A DNA stretch of 64,000 bases from assembly GCA_044463125.1 (NCBI GenBank), contig JBIQMS010000001.1, positions 186,001-250,000 on the forward strand, written 5' to 3'. A model generated the notes under the pieces. It did not search any database. It was not told the origin of the DNA and saw only the letters and a program-made list of their open reading frames with translations. Positions within the stretch are counted from its first letter, which is position 1, and every line of letters starts with the position of its first letter. The stretch is from CAYMZZ01 sp044463125. Its GTDB lineage: Bacteria; Bacteroidota; Bacteroidia; Chitinophagales; Chitinophagaceae. The translations under genes were made by a program, and so were the position numbers. Below, one piece after another: positions 24,083 to 31,992 of this stretch.

Positions 24083-25072
24083 TTATCGTTGGGGTGTTGG
24101 CATAGGTTCTGCACTCGCACTATCTGCTACACGGAGCAACTCCACCTCAAACTTCATGGGTTCAAATGGCTGGAATTTGGGATGGCTCTTTCCGTATGCG
24201 CGGAATCCGGGTATATACAAAGTTCCCTTTCCGCCTTCGCGAAATGCTTCCAGCCCTTCTTCCATACCGGATATAAGCCCGCCTTCTCCCAACTTTCTTT
24301 CAAGCGTGCCTTTATCGAAAATGCTATCGTTGCGAATATGGCTGCCCACGTAATTAATCTTAACAAACTTGCCGGAACCAGCCTGCTCGCCCGACCCTTC
24401 CTTGTCGACAACGACAAATGTTCCCTTACCCATCATCTTCGCATTGCTGATATTTTTTCCAGCCAGGTATTCCTGCATGGCTTTGATTCCACGGTCAGCC
24501 TCGCCCGATTTTTCCATTTCCTCTTCCTCCTTCTGCCTTTGGGCCAGCATTTCTTCCTTCATTTTAGCCATGGCTTCTTCCTGCTCCTTCTTTGCTCTGG
24601 GCGCATCCAGTTCACGTTCACGTGCTTCGTCGAGCTTGTAAAGGCTGTCGTCGCGGAACACTTCCAGAATTTTGAAATTGTAGCTAATGCGGTCTTCCTT
24701 GCTGAAATTGGGCGGAAGTTGTTGCATTACCCCTTTTTTGATCATAGAATCGAGCAGCAACACCACTACGGCGCTGTCACCTTTTTTCAATTTCGTCAGA
24801 ATTTCCAGCGGGCTGTAGTCCACAATCTGCCCGGGCATAATGCGCGCATAGGCCGGCATGCGGCCAAAGCTGGTTTGCACAACCGAATCATTGATCTTTT
24901 GTACAAAATGCAATTTGAGCCAATCCCCTTCTTTTGCAACTGAATCCTTTTCGCTGGATGGAATAATCTTGTAGATCAATCCGGACTTACTGCGCTGATA
25001 ATCCAGCTTACCGCAAGATACCAGTACAGCAGATGTAATTGCAATGCAAACAAAGTTCAGAATAGCCTTCAT
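24083..25072 (-). CDS. FKBP-type peptidyl-prolyl cis-trans isomerase lipoprotein
   Basis: The 329-residue protein has a lipoprotein signal (LNFVCIAITSAVLVSC, Cys20), a first FKBP-like domain of low conservation (about 30-135; VAKEGDWLKLHFVQK), a charged helical linker rich in Glu, Lys and Met (about 150-190) and a C-terminal FKBP domain (about 215-318; GKFVKINYVGSHIRNDSIFD, LISGMEEGLEAFREGGKGTLYIPGFRAYG). It should catalyse proline isomerisation in the periplasm during folding of exported proteins. It is 9 bp downstream of the NrnA-like gene and likely shares its transcript. Confidence 0.9.
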   Translation of the reverse strand: MKAILNFVCIAITSAVLVSCGKLDYQRSKSGLIYKIIPSSEKDSVAKEGDWLKLHFVQKINDSVVQTSFGRMPAYARIMPGQIVDYSPLEILTKLKKGDSAVVVLLLDSMIKKGVMQQLPPNFSKEDRISYNFKILEVFRDDSLYKLDEARERELDAPRAKKEQEEAMAKMKEEMLAQRQKEEEEMEKSGEADRGIKAMQEYLAGKNISNAKMMGKGTFVVVDKEGSGEQAGSGKFVKINYVGSHIRNDSIFDKGTLERKLGEGGLISGMEEGLEAFREGGKGTLYIPGFRAYGKSHPKFQPFEPMKFEVELLRVADSASAEPMPTPQR

Positions 25073-25081
25073 ACCTCTTGG

Positions 25082-26089
25082 TTATTGTAACAATTTTTCG
25101 TTTTCTTTTAATGCCTGGATGAATTTTCGAACGGTTTCGTCGAGCGAATCGGTGCTTCTACCACCCGAAGCGTGAAAATGGCCTCCACCGTTGAAATATT
25201 TCCGTGCAAAGGTATTGCAATCGAAATCTCCTTTGCTGCGGAAACTCCACTTTCTTTCCTCATCCCTGTCAATAACCAGTCCTACCAGCTTTATATCCTG
25301 TACCGACTGGGGCAGGTTGACAAGCCCCTCCGTATCGCCGGTTTTAATCTGGTATCGAAGAATATCATTCTTGGGAATCGCAATCAGAGCGGTGTTGAAT
25401 TGATAGAGGAATTCGAGCCGGTTTACCAGAACGTGACCGGTAAAGCGAATCTTATTTTCGAGGAAATTATCAAAAAGTTGCTCATGCACCCGCACATGAT
25501 CCAGCCCGCGGCGTTTCAGGTCGGCAGCCAGGCTGTGCACGCTGGCGCTGGTGGAGGAAAAACGAAACGAACCCGTATCGGCCACTACACCGGCATACAG
25601 GCATTCACTGATATCACGATTGATCAGATCGGCGTGACCTGATTCCGTAATCAGGTCATATACCATTTCGCAGGTAGAGCTTTTACCTGTATCGCTATAG
25701 CCATAATCGAATGAGGCGGCATCTGGTTCCTGGTGATGGTCGATCAATACTTTAGTACATTTCATCAGGCGCAGCTTCTCGGCCATATAGCGGGTACGCA
25801 GAAACACATTGAAGTCGAGACAAAACAGGATTTGCGCCTGATCCAAAACCTCATCGGCCTTGTCGCGCAGGGCTTCATAGTCCAACACTTCGCGGGAACC
25901 GGGCATCCAATCGAGCCATTTTGCCCAGTTGGTGGGTGAAATAACAGTCACCGAATGCCCCAGTTGCTTCAGAAAATGGGCCAATCCCAGAGAAGAGCCC
26001 ATGGCATCGGCGTCGGGTTTCTGATGCATGGTAATAACCACCCGTGCGGGCTGCTGCAATAAAGGAAAAAAGTCCTGGATGGGTTTCAT
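25082..26089 (-). CDS. DHH/DHHA1 phosphoesterase, NrnA-like (oligoribonuclease / pAp phosphatase)
   Basis: The 335-residue cytoplasmic enzyme degrades very short RNA oligonucleotides and/or 3'-phosphoadenosine 5'-phosphate in its characterised relatives. The DHH domain shows HQKPDADAMGSSLGL, CLDFN, IDHHQEPD and the SSTCEMVYDLI/VVADTGSFRFSST metal and substrate motifs. The DHHA1 domain ends with YFNGGGHFHASGGRS. A near-consensus -7 box (TATCTTCG, 26099-26106, minus strand) precedes the start. It is divergent from ndk across the large ACGT/TTTA element and is followed by the FKBP gene. Confidence 0.9.
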   Translation of the reverse strand: MKPIQDFFPLLQQPARVVITMHQKPDADAMGSSLGLAHFLKQLGHSVTVISPTNWAKWLDWMPGSREVLDYEALRDKADEVLDQAQILFCLDFNVFLRTRYMAEKLRLMKCTKVLIDHHQEPDAASFDYGYSDTGKSSTCEMVYDLITESGHADLINRDISECLYAGVVADTGSFRFSSTSASVHSLAADLKRRGLDHVRVHEQLFDNFLENKIRFTGHVLVNRLEFLYQFNTALIAIPKNDILRYQIKTGDTEGLVNLPQSVQDIKLVGLVIDRDEERKWSFRSKGDFDCNTFARKYFNGGGHFHASGGRSTDSLDETVRKFIQALKENEKLLQ

Positions 26090-26111
26090 ATAAGGGGGCG
26101 AAGATAGTTGA

Positions 26112-26253
26112 TTACGTTTTACGTTATACGTTTTACGTAGTACGTGAGTTTAAAGTTTAGAGTTTAGGGTTTAAAGTTGATGGATTAAACTTTAAACTTT
26201 AAACTTTAAACCCTTAACCAACCAACGTAAAACGTATAACGTAAAACGTAGAA
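26112..26253. repeat. Nested inverted heptad element in a divergent promoter region
   Basis: Outer ACGTnnn arms (26113-26138 and 26225-26250) are perfect 26-bp reverse complements, including the variable positions. Inner arms are GAGTTTA/AAGTTTA units (26146-26179) and AAACTTT units (26184-26218). It lies between the start codons of the NrnA-like gene and ndk, so it cannot simply mark gene ends. Confidence 0.92.
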
Positions 26254-26260
26254 CTTTTCC

Positions 26261-26268
26261 TACCTTTG
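26261..26268 (+). promoter_or_regulatory. Consensus -7 box of ndk
   Basis: TACCTTTG matches TAnnTTTG, 23 bp before the ndk ATG and 8 bp after the edge of the repeat element, which would therefore occupy the -33 region. Confidence 0.65.
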
Positions 26269-26291
26269 CGCCCCAAAAGCAATTACCCAAC

Positions 26292-26708
26292 ATGAGCAAT
26301 CGCACATTTACCATGATCAAGCCGGACGCCTTTGGAAAGGGCCATTCCGGTGCCATCCTGGACAGGATCATTAAGGAAGGATTTCGTATTGTAGCGCTGA
26401 AAATGACCAAGCTTTCCACGGAAAAAGCCGGAGAGTTCTATGCGGTGCACAAAGAGCGTCCCTTTTATGGGGAACTGGTGGAGTTCATGAGCAGCGGACC
26501 CATCATTGCCGCCATTCTTGAAAAAGAAAATGCGGTAGCTTCATTCCGCGAGCTGATCGGCGCAACCAACCCTGCTCAGGCAGCTGAGGGTACCATCCGT
26601 AAGCTCTATGCAGCTTCTGTAGGTGAAAACGCCATCCATGGCAGCGATAGCGATGAGAATGCAGCCATCGAAGGCAGCTTCTTCTTCTCCGGACTGGAAC
26701 AATTCTAA
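26292..26708 (+). CDS. ndk: Nucleoside diphosphate kinase
   Basis: Ndk transfers the gamma phosphate of ATP to other nucleoside diphosphates through a phosphohistidine. The 138-residue protein is standard: TFTMIKPDAF at the N-terminus, FYAVHKERPFYGELVEFMSSGP, the RELIGATNPAQA loop and the active-site NAIHGSDS with His116. It has its own promoter and a following hairpin terminator, so it is monocistronic. Confidence 0.97.
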   Translation: MSNRTFTMIKPDAFGKGHSGAILDRIIKEGFRIVALKMTKLSTEKAGEFYAVHKERPFYGELVEFMSSGPIIAAILEKENAVASFRELIGATNPAQAAEGTIRKLYAASVGENAIHGSDSDENAAIEGSFFFSGLEQF

Positions 26709-26713
26709 ATAAT

Positions 26714-26775
26714 TCAGCCGAAGTGTACAATGGCTCGCTCAGGCGAATCAAAGTATCCTTCGGCTGATTTCTTTT
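26714..26775 (+). terminator. Terminator of ndk
   Basis: TCAGCCGAAG (26714-26723) pairs with CTTCGGCTGA (26758-26767), followed by TTTCTTTT. The loop of 34 nt is long. It stops 10 bp short of the convergent TraB/GumN gene. Confidence 0.7.
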
Positions 26776-26784
26776 ATGAGTTGA

Positions 26785-27687
26785 CTAAAGAGACTGCGCT
26801 TTGGTATTCGACACCGGGCTCACCTGGTAACCCATTTTGCGCAGCAGGTCGATTACTCCTTCTTTGCCTGGCAAATGTCCCGCGCCTACCGCAAAGAGCA
26901 GTGAATTTTCCTTCATCAGGTCTTTCATTTTTTCCACCCAATTCCGGTTGCGCTGAAAGAGCAGAATTTCAGTATAGTTGGAAATAGCGGGATCGCTTTG
27001 AGTGATTAATTCTTCCAGCCTGCCCAGATCCTGCGCCCGGTAAGCATCCATCATCGCTTGTGTTTCATCTGCGCTGCTATCAGCGGTGCCGGTAGTCTCC
27101 ACATATTTCACCAGTTGATCCGCCTGCATTTTGTAGGGTATCTGATCGAGTACCCCGGCCTGGTATCCCATGGTCTCAAGCCCTTTGATTTTTTTATCAA
27201 ATTCCTTGGCATATCCCATGATTTCGGTTTCCATGGCCGAAGTAGATTCGCAGGGCATTTTACTTTGCTCGAGTAATGAAGCCGCCAAAATGGGTTTATA
27301 ACTTTCGAGCATCGTAAAGGGCAGCATGCTTCCATGTTGTTCGAAATAGGCTTTTACCTTCTCATATTCCGTTTCCGAAAGCAGATCTCTCAGCGTAGTA
27401 TCACCCCGCATCTTAAATTTTGAAACCGCCCCCAACATTTCAAACATATTATCTAAATCCACTTCAAAGTAAACCTCATCGGCTTCGCGAATCACTTTGC
27501 GCAGGTTATCGCTAAGCCCCGCATCGTCTTTGCAAATCATATGGATGGTGCCAAACAGGTAGGAAGGTTTCTCCAGCCCGTTTCCGCTGATTTTCCACAG
27601 CAAAGTGTTTTCAGCCTGTTCAGCGTCCTGAGCAAGACCAGCAAGGGATAAAAGACTCATCATTACCAGTAAGGGAAATTTCTGCAT
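26785..27687 (-). CDS. TraB/GumN family protein
   Basis: The 300-residue protein has a signal peptide (FPLLVMMSLLSLAGLAQ) and the TraB/GumN (Tiki-like) domain. Its hallmarks are the N-terminal KPSYLFGTIHM, EADEVYFEVDLDN with paired acidic residues, and the C-terminal FAVGAGHLPGKEGVIDLLRKMGY with the GxxH element. Tiki-related members are metalloproteases; the bacterial ones are exported and largely uncharacterised. It is convergent with ndk and 39 bp from the UbiD gene on the same strand. Confidence 0.9.
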   Translation of the reverse strand: MQKFPLLVMMSLLSLAGLAQDAEQAENTLLWKISGNGLEKPSYLFGTIHMICKDDAGLSDNLRKVIREADEVYFEVDLDNMFEMLGAVSKFKMRGDTTLRDLLSETEYEKVKAYFEQHGSMLPFTMLESYKPILAASLLEQSKMPCESTSAMETEIMGYAKEFDKKIKGLETMGYQAGVLDQIPYKMQADQLVKYVETTGTADSSADETQAMMDAYRAQDLGRLEELITQSDPAISNYTEILLFQRNRNWVEKMKDLMKENSLLFAVGAGHLPGKEGVIDLLRKMGYQVSPVSNTKAQSL

Positions 27688-27726
27688 AGGGCAATTTTCA
27701 ATTCCTGCAATTTACATAATTAGCGC

Positions 27727-29649
27727 TTAACGGTTTGCCACCACCGCTTCTTCGCCATACATCTGGCTTTTAAACTTAAGGGAGGGCGAGGGAAGAAAAG
27801 GTCCCAGGCCCAACTGATCCCATTTGGCATCCACCGACTCTATGGTTTCATCGGCTGCCACAATGATATTGGGCCAATCGCGCTGAAAATTGTCAAACTC
27901 CGCTGTTTTCCTGGTTCCGTCAAAGCCCATACAGGCCATCATCACAGAGTCATTATCATCTTGAGCCAAAACAGAATCACGCTTGGGATCCAGGTTATTG
28001 CAAAACCGCCACAAGGCTGTTGGCAGGTCATGCGCGTCCACCGTATGCTCTACATACAGCACCAGCTTGATTCCTTTTAACCAGCCACTACTATATAGTT
28101 CCTGATGGAGCGAACGAATATGGCCTTTCCGATTCTTCTCCACCGAAAGGATTATGCAGGAAATGGATTTATCGAGCAGTGAAAGATTGGCCTTACGAAT
28201 TTCAGGATATGCTTGTTGAAGCCTGGCCTCAGTCAAGCCTTCATTCACATTTTCCTCCTGCCAATCATAAAGAAGTTCCTCCTCCCATTTACGAGTTCCG
28301 TCAATGCACATCTTGCCGCCAAAACCGGTCTTGCTGCAACTGTGATCCAACACATCCATGGGTCCGGTGGAAAAATAAATATCCGTAGCCGGGTTGAGGT
28401 TTTTGGAAATATACTGTGCAAGCGGAAGGTAGTCTGATATCCTGTTGTCGCCGTCGGCAATCACCAGTATCTTGTTAAACATCATTTGTCCTGCACCCCA
28501 CATGGCGTTCATCACTTTTTGCCCCTGGCCGGCATATTCTTTTTCAATTTTGGTGATCACCAGGTTGTGGAATACACCTTCCACGGGCATATCCATATCC
28601 CTGATTTCCGGCACCATGGTCATTTTGATTGGTGCCAGGAAAATCCGCTCGGTAGCTTTTCCCAGCCAGGCATCTTCCTGGGGTGGGATGCCAACGATGG
28701 TGGCAGGATAAACAGCATTCTTCTTGTGGGTAATGGCCGTAATGTGAAAACGGGGATACCAGTCGGGCAAAGAATAATAACCGGTATGGTCACCAAAGGG
28801 CCCTTCCCAAATCAACTCATCAGCGGGGTCCACATAACCTTCAATTACAAAATCGGCATCAGCGGGCACTTCAATTTCGGGTTGCGTAATACAGGGCACC
28901 AACTCCACTTTCTTTTTGCGCAAAAATCCGGCGAGCATATATTCATCTACATTCTCCGGTAAAGGAGCGGTAGCCGAATAAGCGTATACAGGATCGCCGC
29001 CCAGCGCCACAGCCACCGGCATTTTCTTCCCAAGCTGCTTATAGGCGTTGAAATGCTTTGCTGAAACCTTGTGTTTATGCCAGTGCATACCCGTAAGCTT
29101 CGGGCCAAATACCTGCATACGGTACATACCAACATTGCGGCTTCCGTTGTTGGGATCCTTGGTGTGAATAACAGGAAGTGTTACAAATGGACCACCATCC
29201 TTGGGCCAACAGGTAATGACTGGTAGTTTGGTAATATCCGGGTTGTCGGTTACAACAACCTGCTGGCATTCTCCCCTACCCTTCCGCACTTTCGGCATCC
29301 AGGAAGCAAACTGCCCCAGTTTGGGAAGCAGTTTCAATTTATCAAGAATTCCCTCCTTGGGGGCCGACAATAACTTGAAAAGTTCTTCAATCTCATGCGC
29401 CACATCGTCGAGCTTTGAAACACCCAAGGCCATGCACATGCGCTTTTCGCTGCCATAGGCATTCATCAATACGGGAAAATCATAGCCGGTATTTTCAAAA
29501 AGAAGGGCCTTGCCACCGCCGGGCATCTTACTGATCCGATCCGTAATTTCAGCGATTTCCAGTTTAGGGTCTACAAAATGTTTTATGCGAACCAATTCGC
29601 CAGCCCGCTCCAAAGCGTCGATAAATTCCTGTTGATTCCTGAAAGCCAT
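27727..29649 (-). CDS. UbiD family decarboxylase
   Basis: The 640-residue cytoplasmic enzyme is a prenylated-FMN-dependent decarboxylase of the UbiD family. It has NVGMYRMQVFGPKLTGMHWHKHK, PVAVALGGDPVYAYSATAPLPE, IWEGPFGDHTGYYSLPDWYPRF, the GIPPQEDAWLGKATERIF segment and EGVFHNLVITKIEKEYAGQ, which together build the cofactor and substrate site. In Bacteroidota such genes are usually assigned to menaquinone synthesis, but the substrate is not proven here. A UbiX prenyltransferase, needed to make the cofactor, is not in the window. An exact -7 box lies upstream. Confidence 0.92.
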   Translation of the reverse strand: MAFRNQQEFIDALERAGELVRIKHFVDPKLEIAEITDRISKMPGGGKALLFENTGYDFPVLMNAYGSEKRMCMALGVSKLDDVAHEIEELFKLLSAPKEGILDKLKLLPKLGQFASWMPKVRKGRGECQQVVVTDNPDITKLPVITCWPKDGGPFVTLPVIHTKDPNNGSRNVGMYRMQVFGPKLTGMHWHKHKVSAKHFNAYKQLGKKMPVAVALGGDPVYAYSATAPLPENVDEYMLAGFLRKKKVELVPCITQPEIEVPADADFVIEGYVDPADELIWEGPFGDHTGYYSLPDWYPRFHITAITHKKNAVYPATIVGIPPQEDAWLGKATERIFLAPIKMTMVPEIRDMDMPVEGVFHNLVITKIEKEYAGQGQKVMNAMWGAGQMMFNKILVIADGDNRISDYLPLAQYISKNLNPATDIYFSTGPMDVLDHSCSKTGFGGKMCIDGTRKWEEELLYDWQEENVNEGLTEARLQQAYPEIRKANLSLLDKSISCIILSVEKNRKGHIRSLHQELYSSGWLKGIKLVLYVEHTVDAHDLPTALWRFCNNLDPKRDSVLAQDDNDSVMMACMGFDGTRKTAEFDNFQRDWPNIIVAADETIESVDAKWDQLGLGPFLPSPSLKFKSQMYGEEAVVANR

Positions 29650-29668
29650 TTTTTGGGATTAAGGGATT

Positions 29669-29676
29669 CAAAGGTA
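29669..29676 (-). promoter_or_regulatory. Consensus -7 box of the UbiD gene
   Basis: Minus-strand TACCTTTG matches TAnnTTTG, 19 bp before the start codon. Confidence 0.6.
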
Positions 29677-29705
29677 CAACAAGAATGGAGGGGAATGGTT
29701 GGATG

Positions 29706-29815
29706 TGAATTTGTGGATTTGGGAATTTGGGAATTTGCTGAAATGCCCACAAATCGACAAATCCACAAATTCTCAAATTCCCAAATCCAAAAATCCTAAA
29801 ATCTAAAAATCCTAG
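29706..29815. repeat. AATTTGGG / CAAATTCC 8-bp repeat inverted pair
   Basis: GGATTTGGGAATTTGG units (29706-29738) and CAAATTCC/CAAATCC units (29749-29815) oppose each other with a 10-bp spacer. The degenerate right end (AAATCCTAAAATC) reaches the stop codon of the outer-membrane protein gene (29812-29814). It is the same family as at 7754. Confidence 0.85.
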
Positions 29816-30672
29816 TAAACGTTGGTCGGGCATCCCATCCTGTTCTTTCTTCCACCAAAGCCTCCTCCATAGCCCGAACCCAGTCTGTAGGTGAGATGCA
29901 GACCTGTGAAATAGTAAAAATCATTGAATTCCGATCCGCCACGGCCAAAACCTTTGGCGGGATAAGCTGGGTTTCCGCCCGGGAGTTCGTCGCCTCGATA
30001 AGAAATGTCAACAGCTTGTTGACCACGGGCAGCCAGCAGGTCGGCCGGATCTGCATATGTGGTGCTTACATCATCGAGGTAATCTGTAAATAATTTGCGA
30101 AAGCCTATTTCAACGCCCAGGCGAAGCCGGTCGGTAAATGCATATTTTACACCCGCACCAAATGGCAGTGCAATCTGTGTAAGACTATAGGGTTGCTTTT
30201 CAGGATAGCCGGGAAGCCCCTGGCCTTCGGTGCTCAGGGGTTTTAAGAAAACCTTGTTGAGATTAACATCGTAGGCATAAGGATTATATCGATAAACCGC
30301 CAACCCACCAAATGCATAGGGGCTGAACTTTTTCATGTCAAAAGAGAACAGGTAATATTCCGCAACCACACTAAACTCGTGCAGGCTGGTTTCGAAAGCC
30401 AGGTTCCGGGCACGGGCTTCGGCATCGCTACTAAACCGGTCTGCACCACCTAAAACTGCATACGTATAGCCGGCACGCAACATGAAATGATCTGTAAGCT
30501 CATAATTGCCGGTTATTCCAATGGAACCATTGGTTGTTTTGGAAGGATAATAGCGATCCGTAAGGTCGCCATTGTAGTTGGCCAATCCCCCAAATACACC
30601 CAGGTGGAAACGTTGAGCCTGGATGACCAGGGTACAGGTGGCGCAGGCCACGAAAAGAAGCATTCTCTTCAT
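29812..30672 (-). CDS. Outer-membrane beta-barrel protein (DUF6089-like)
   Basis: The 286-residue protein has a signal peptide (LLFVACATCTLVIQAQ) and a series of amphipathic beta strands: FHLGVFGGLANYNGDL, FMLRAGYTYAVLGGAD, FSVVAEYYLFSF, SPYAFGGLAVYRYNP, LPFGAGVKYAFTDRLRLGVE and TGLHLTYRLG. This is the pattern of DUF6089, a Bacteroidota outer-membrane barrel family. Function unknown; related barrels occur in cell-envelope and secretion contexts. A near-consensus -7 box (CATCTTTG, minus strand, 30703-30710) lies upstream. Confidence 0.85.
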   Translation of the reverse strand: MKRMLLFVACATCTLVIQAQRFHLGVFGGLANYNGDLTDRYYPSKTTNGSIGITGNYELTDHFMLRAGYTYAVLGGADRFSSDAEARARNLAFETSLHEFSVVAEYYLFSFDMKKFSPYAFGGLAVYRYNPYAYDVNLNKVFLKPLSTEGQGLPGYPEKQPYSLTQIALPFGAGVKYAFTDRLRLGVEIGFRKLFTDYLDDVSTTYADPADLLAARGQQAVDISYRGDELPGGNPAYPAKGFGRGGSEFNDFYYFTGLHLTYRLGSGYGGGFGGRKNRMGCPTNVY

Positions 30673-30806
30673 AACAGATTCACTTTAGTGCCCCTTTCCG
30701 GGCAAAGATGATACCGAATTATTCCTAAAGGTAAAACGGAATTCCCGGAAAAAAGAAGAAGGTTATTGCCAGATACTGGTATTAGCGGTTTTCCGACATT
30801 TCGGCC

Positions 30807-31835
30807 TCAATTCCAGTCGGGTTCCTGAAGAAGGCTGATGCCTAATCCCGGCAGGTTTGCATGCCTTACTTTTCCAAAATCGTATTGAAGGCCACTGGCA
30901 ATATCTTCCGCCAGCAGCAGGGGCCCGTCCATATCCACCATGTCGATAAAAGGAAGAAAATGAGCGAGTGCGGCTGAACCCACTGTGCTTTCGTTCATAC
31001 AGCCCATCATTACCCGTAGCCCAAGCTTTCGGGCTTCAGCAATCATTCGACGGGCCGGGGTTATGCCGCTGCATTTGGTCAACTTGATATTAATACCATG
31101 AAAATGCCCGGCGCAGCGCGACACATCGTCTTCCTGCACACAGGATTCATCCGCGAAAAGGGGGATGTCGGAAACAGCATGTAGTTGCTTCATACCTTCC
31201 CAATCATCTTTTGCCAATGGCTGCTCTATCATTTCAACGCACAACTCTTTCAGCACCGGCAACATTTGTATAGCTTCATCAGCCGTCCAGGCCGCATTGG
31301 CATCCACACGTAGGAGGGCATTCGTTTCCTGGCGAATAGCCCGTAATTTATCAAGGTCATCCTGGGTTCCCAGCTTCACTTTATAGATGGGCCAGGGTTT
31401 CTCCCGCAGTTTTTCCAGCATTTTTTCGGTTGTATCAATGCCAATCGTATAATCGGTGAGCACCGAACCCGGTACAGCGGATCCCCATATATCCTGCAGC
31501 GGCCTTCCACTCATTTTTCCATATAAATCCCAGGCCGCCATGTCCAAGGCGGAAACCAGGAAAGGATTGGCGGGAAAAAGGTGATGGAGATAATGCCAGT
31601 ATCGTTCAGGCTCCGTGAATGCAAACTTTTCGATGAATATCTTTTTCCGTTCAATATCCGCTATCATCTTTTCCACCGTGATATCATAGTAAGAAATCGC
31701 CGGCGCTTCACCATATCCTGTATGCCCAAAATGCGACAGGGCAACTAAGAGTGTGGGTTGATGCGTTTTGGTGCCCTTGGAAATAGTGAATGGATGGCGG
31801 AAAGGAAGTGAAAATGATTTGTATTTTAGTTGCAC
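30807..31835 (-). CDS. Dipeptide epimerase (enolase superfamily, L-Ala-D/L-Glu epimerase-like)
   Basis: The 342-residue cytoplasmic enzyme has the enolase-superfamily capping domain (GYGEAPAISYYDIT) and barrel. Catalytic and metal residues are visible: IYKVKLG with the KxK acid/base lysine, LRVDANAAW with the first metal aspartate, MIEQPL with the glutamate, LFADESC with the third acidic residue, and INIKLTKCSG with the second catalytic lysine. L-Ala-D/L-Glu epimerases recycle murein peptides, and this is the likely role. It begins after a heptad-repeat element and ends close to the DUF6089 gene region. Confidence 0.9.
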   Translation of the reverse strand: MQLKYKSFSLPFRHPFTISKGTKTHQPTLLVALSHFGHTGYGEAPAISYYDITVEKMIADIERKKIFIEKFAFTEPERYWHYLHHLFPANPFLVSALDMAAWDLYGKMSGRPLQDIWGSAVPGSVLTDYTIGIDTTEKMLEKLREKPWPIYKVKLGTQDDLDKLRAIRQETNALLRVDANAAWTADEAIQMLPVLKELCVEMIEQPLAKDDWEGMKQLHAVSDIPLFADESCVQEDDVSRCAGHFHGINIKLTKCSGITPARRMIAEARKLGLRVMMGCMNESTVGSAALAHFLPFIDMVDMDGPLLLAEDIASGLQYDFGKVRHANLPGLGISLLQEPDWN

Positions 31836-31852
31836 CAGCGTTTTGGGTTTAG

Positions 31853-31991
31853 GGTTTAGAGTTTAAGGTTTAAAGTTCAGGACTTTATTGAATATAGAAT
31901 TAATAATTTCAAAATCTATTACAGATCTTAAACCTTAAACCCTAAACCCTAAACAAAAAACGTATTACGTACTACGTAGAACGTATAACGT
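31853..31991. repeat. Telomere-like GGGTTTA / CCCTAAA inverted pair plus ACGT tract
   Basis: GGGTTTA-type units (31853-31879) and TAAACCC-type units (31928-31952, with two perfect CCCTAAA repeats) are reverse complements across about 50 bp. An ACGTnnn tract (31959-31990) follows and touches the malQ stop codon at 31993. It separates malQ from the epimerase gene on the same strand. Confidence 0.88.
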
Positions 31992-31992
31992 C

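Noticed and set aside
31853..31991. Plant telomere contamination
   Set aside because: The units are degenerate, occur at seven or more loci, form inverted pairs and are embedded between bacterial genes.
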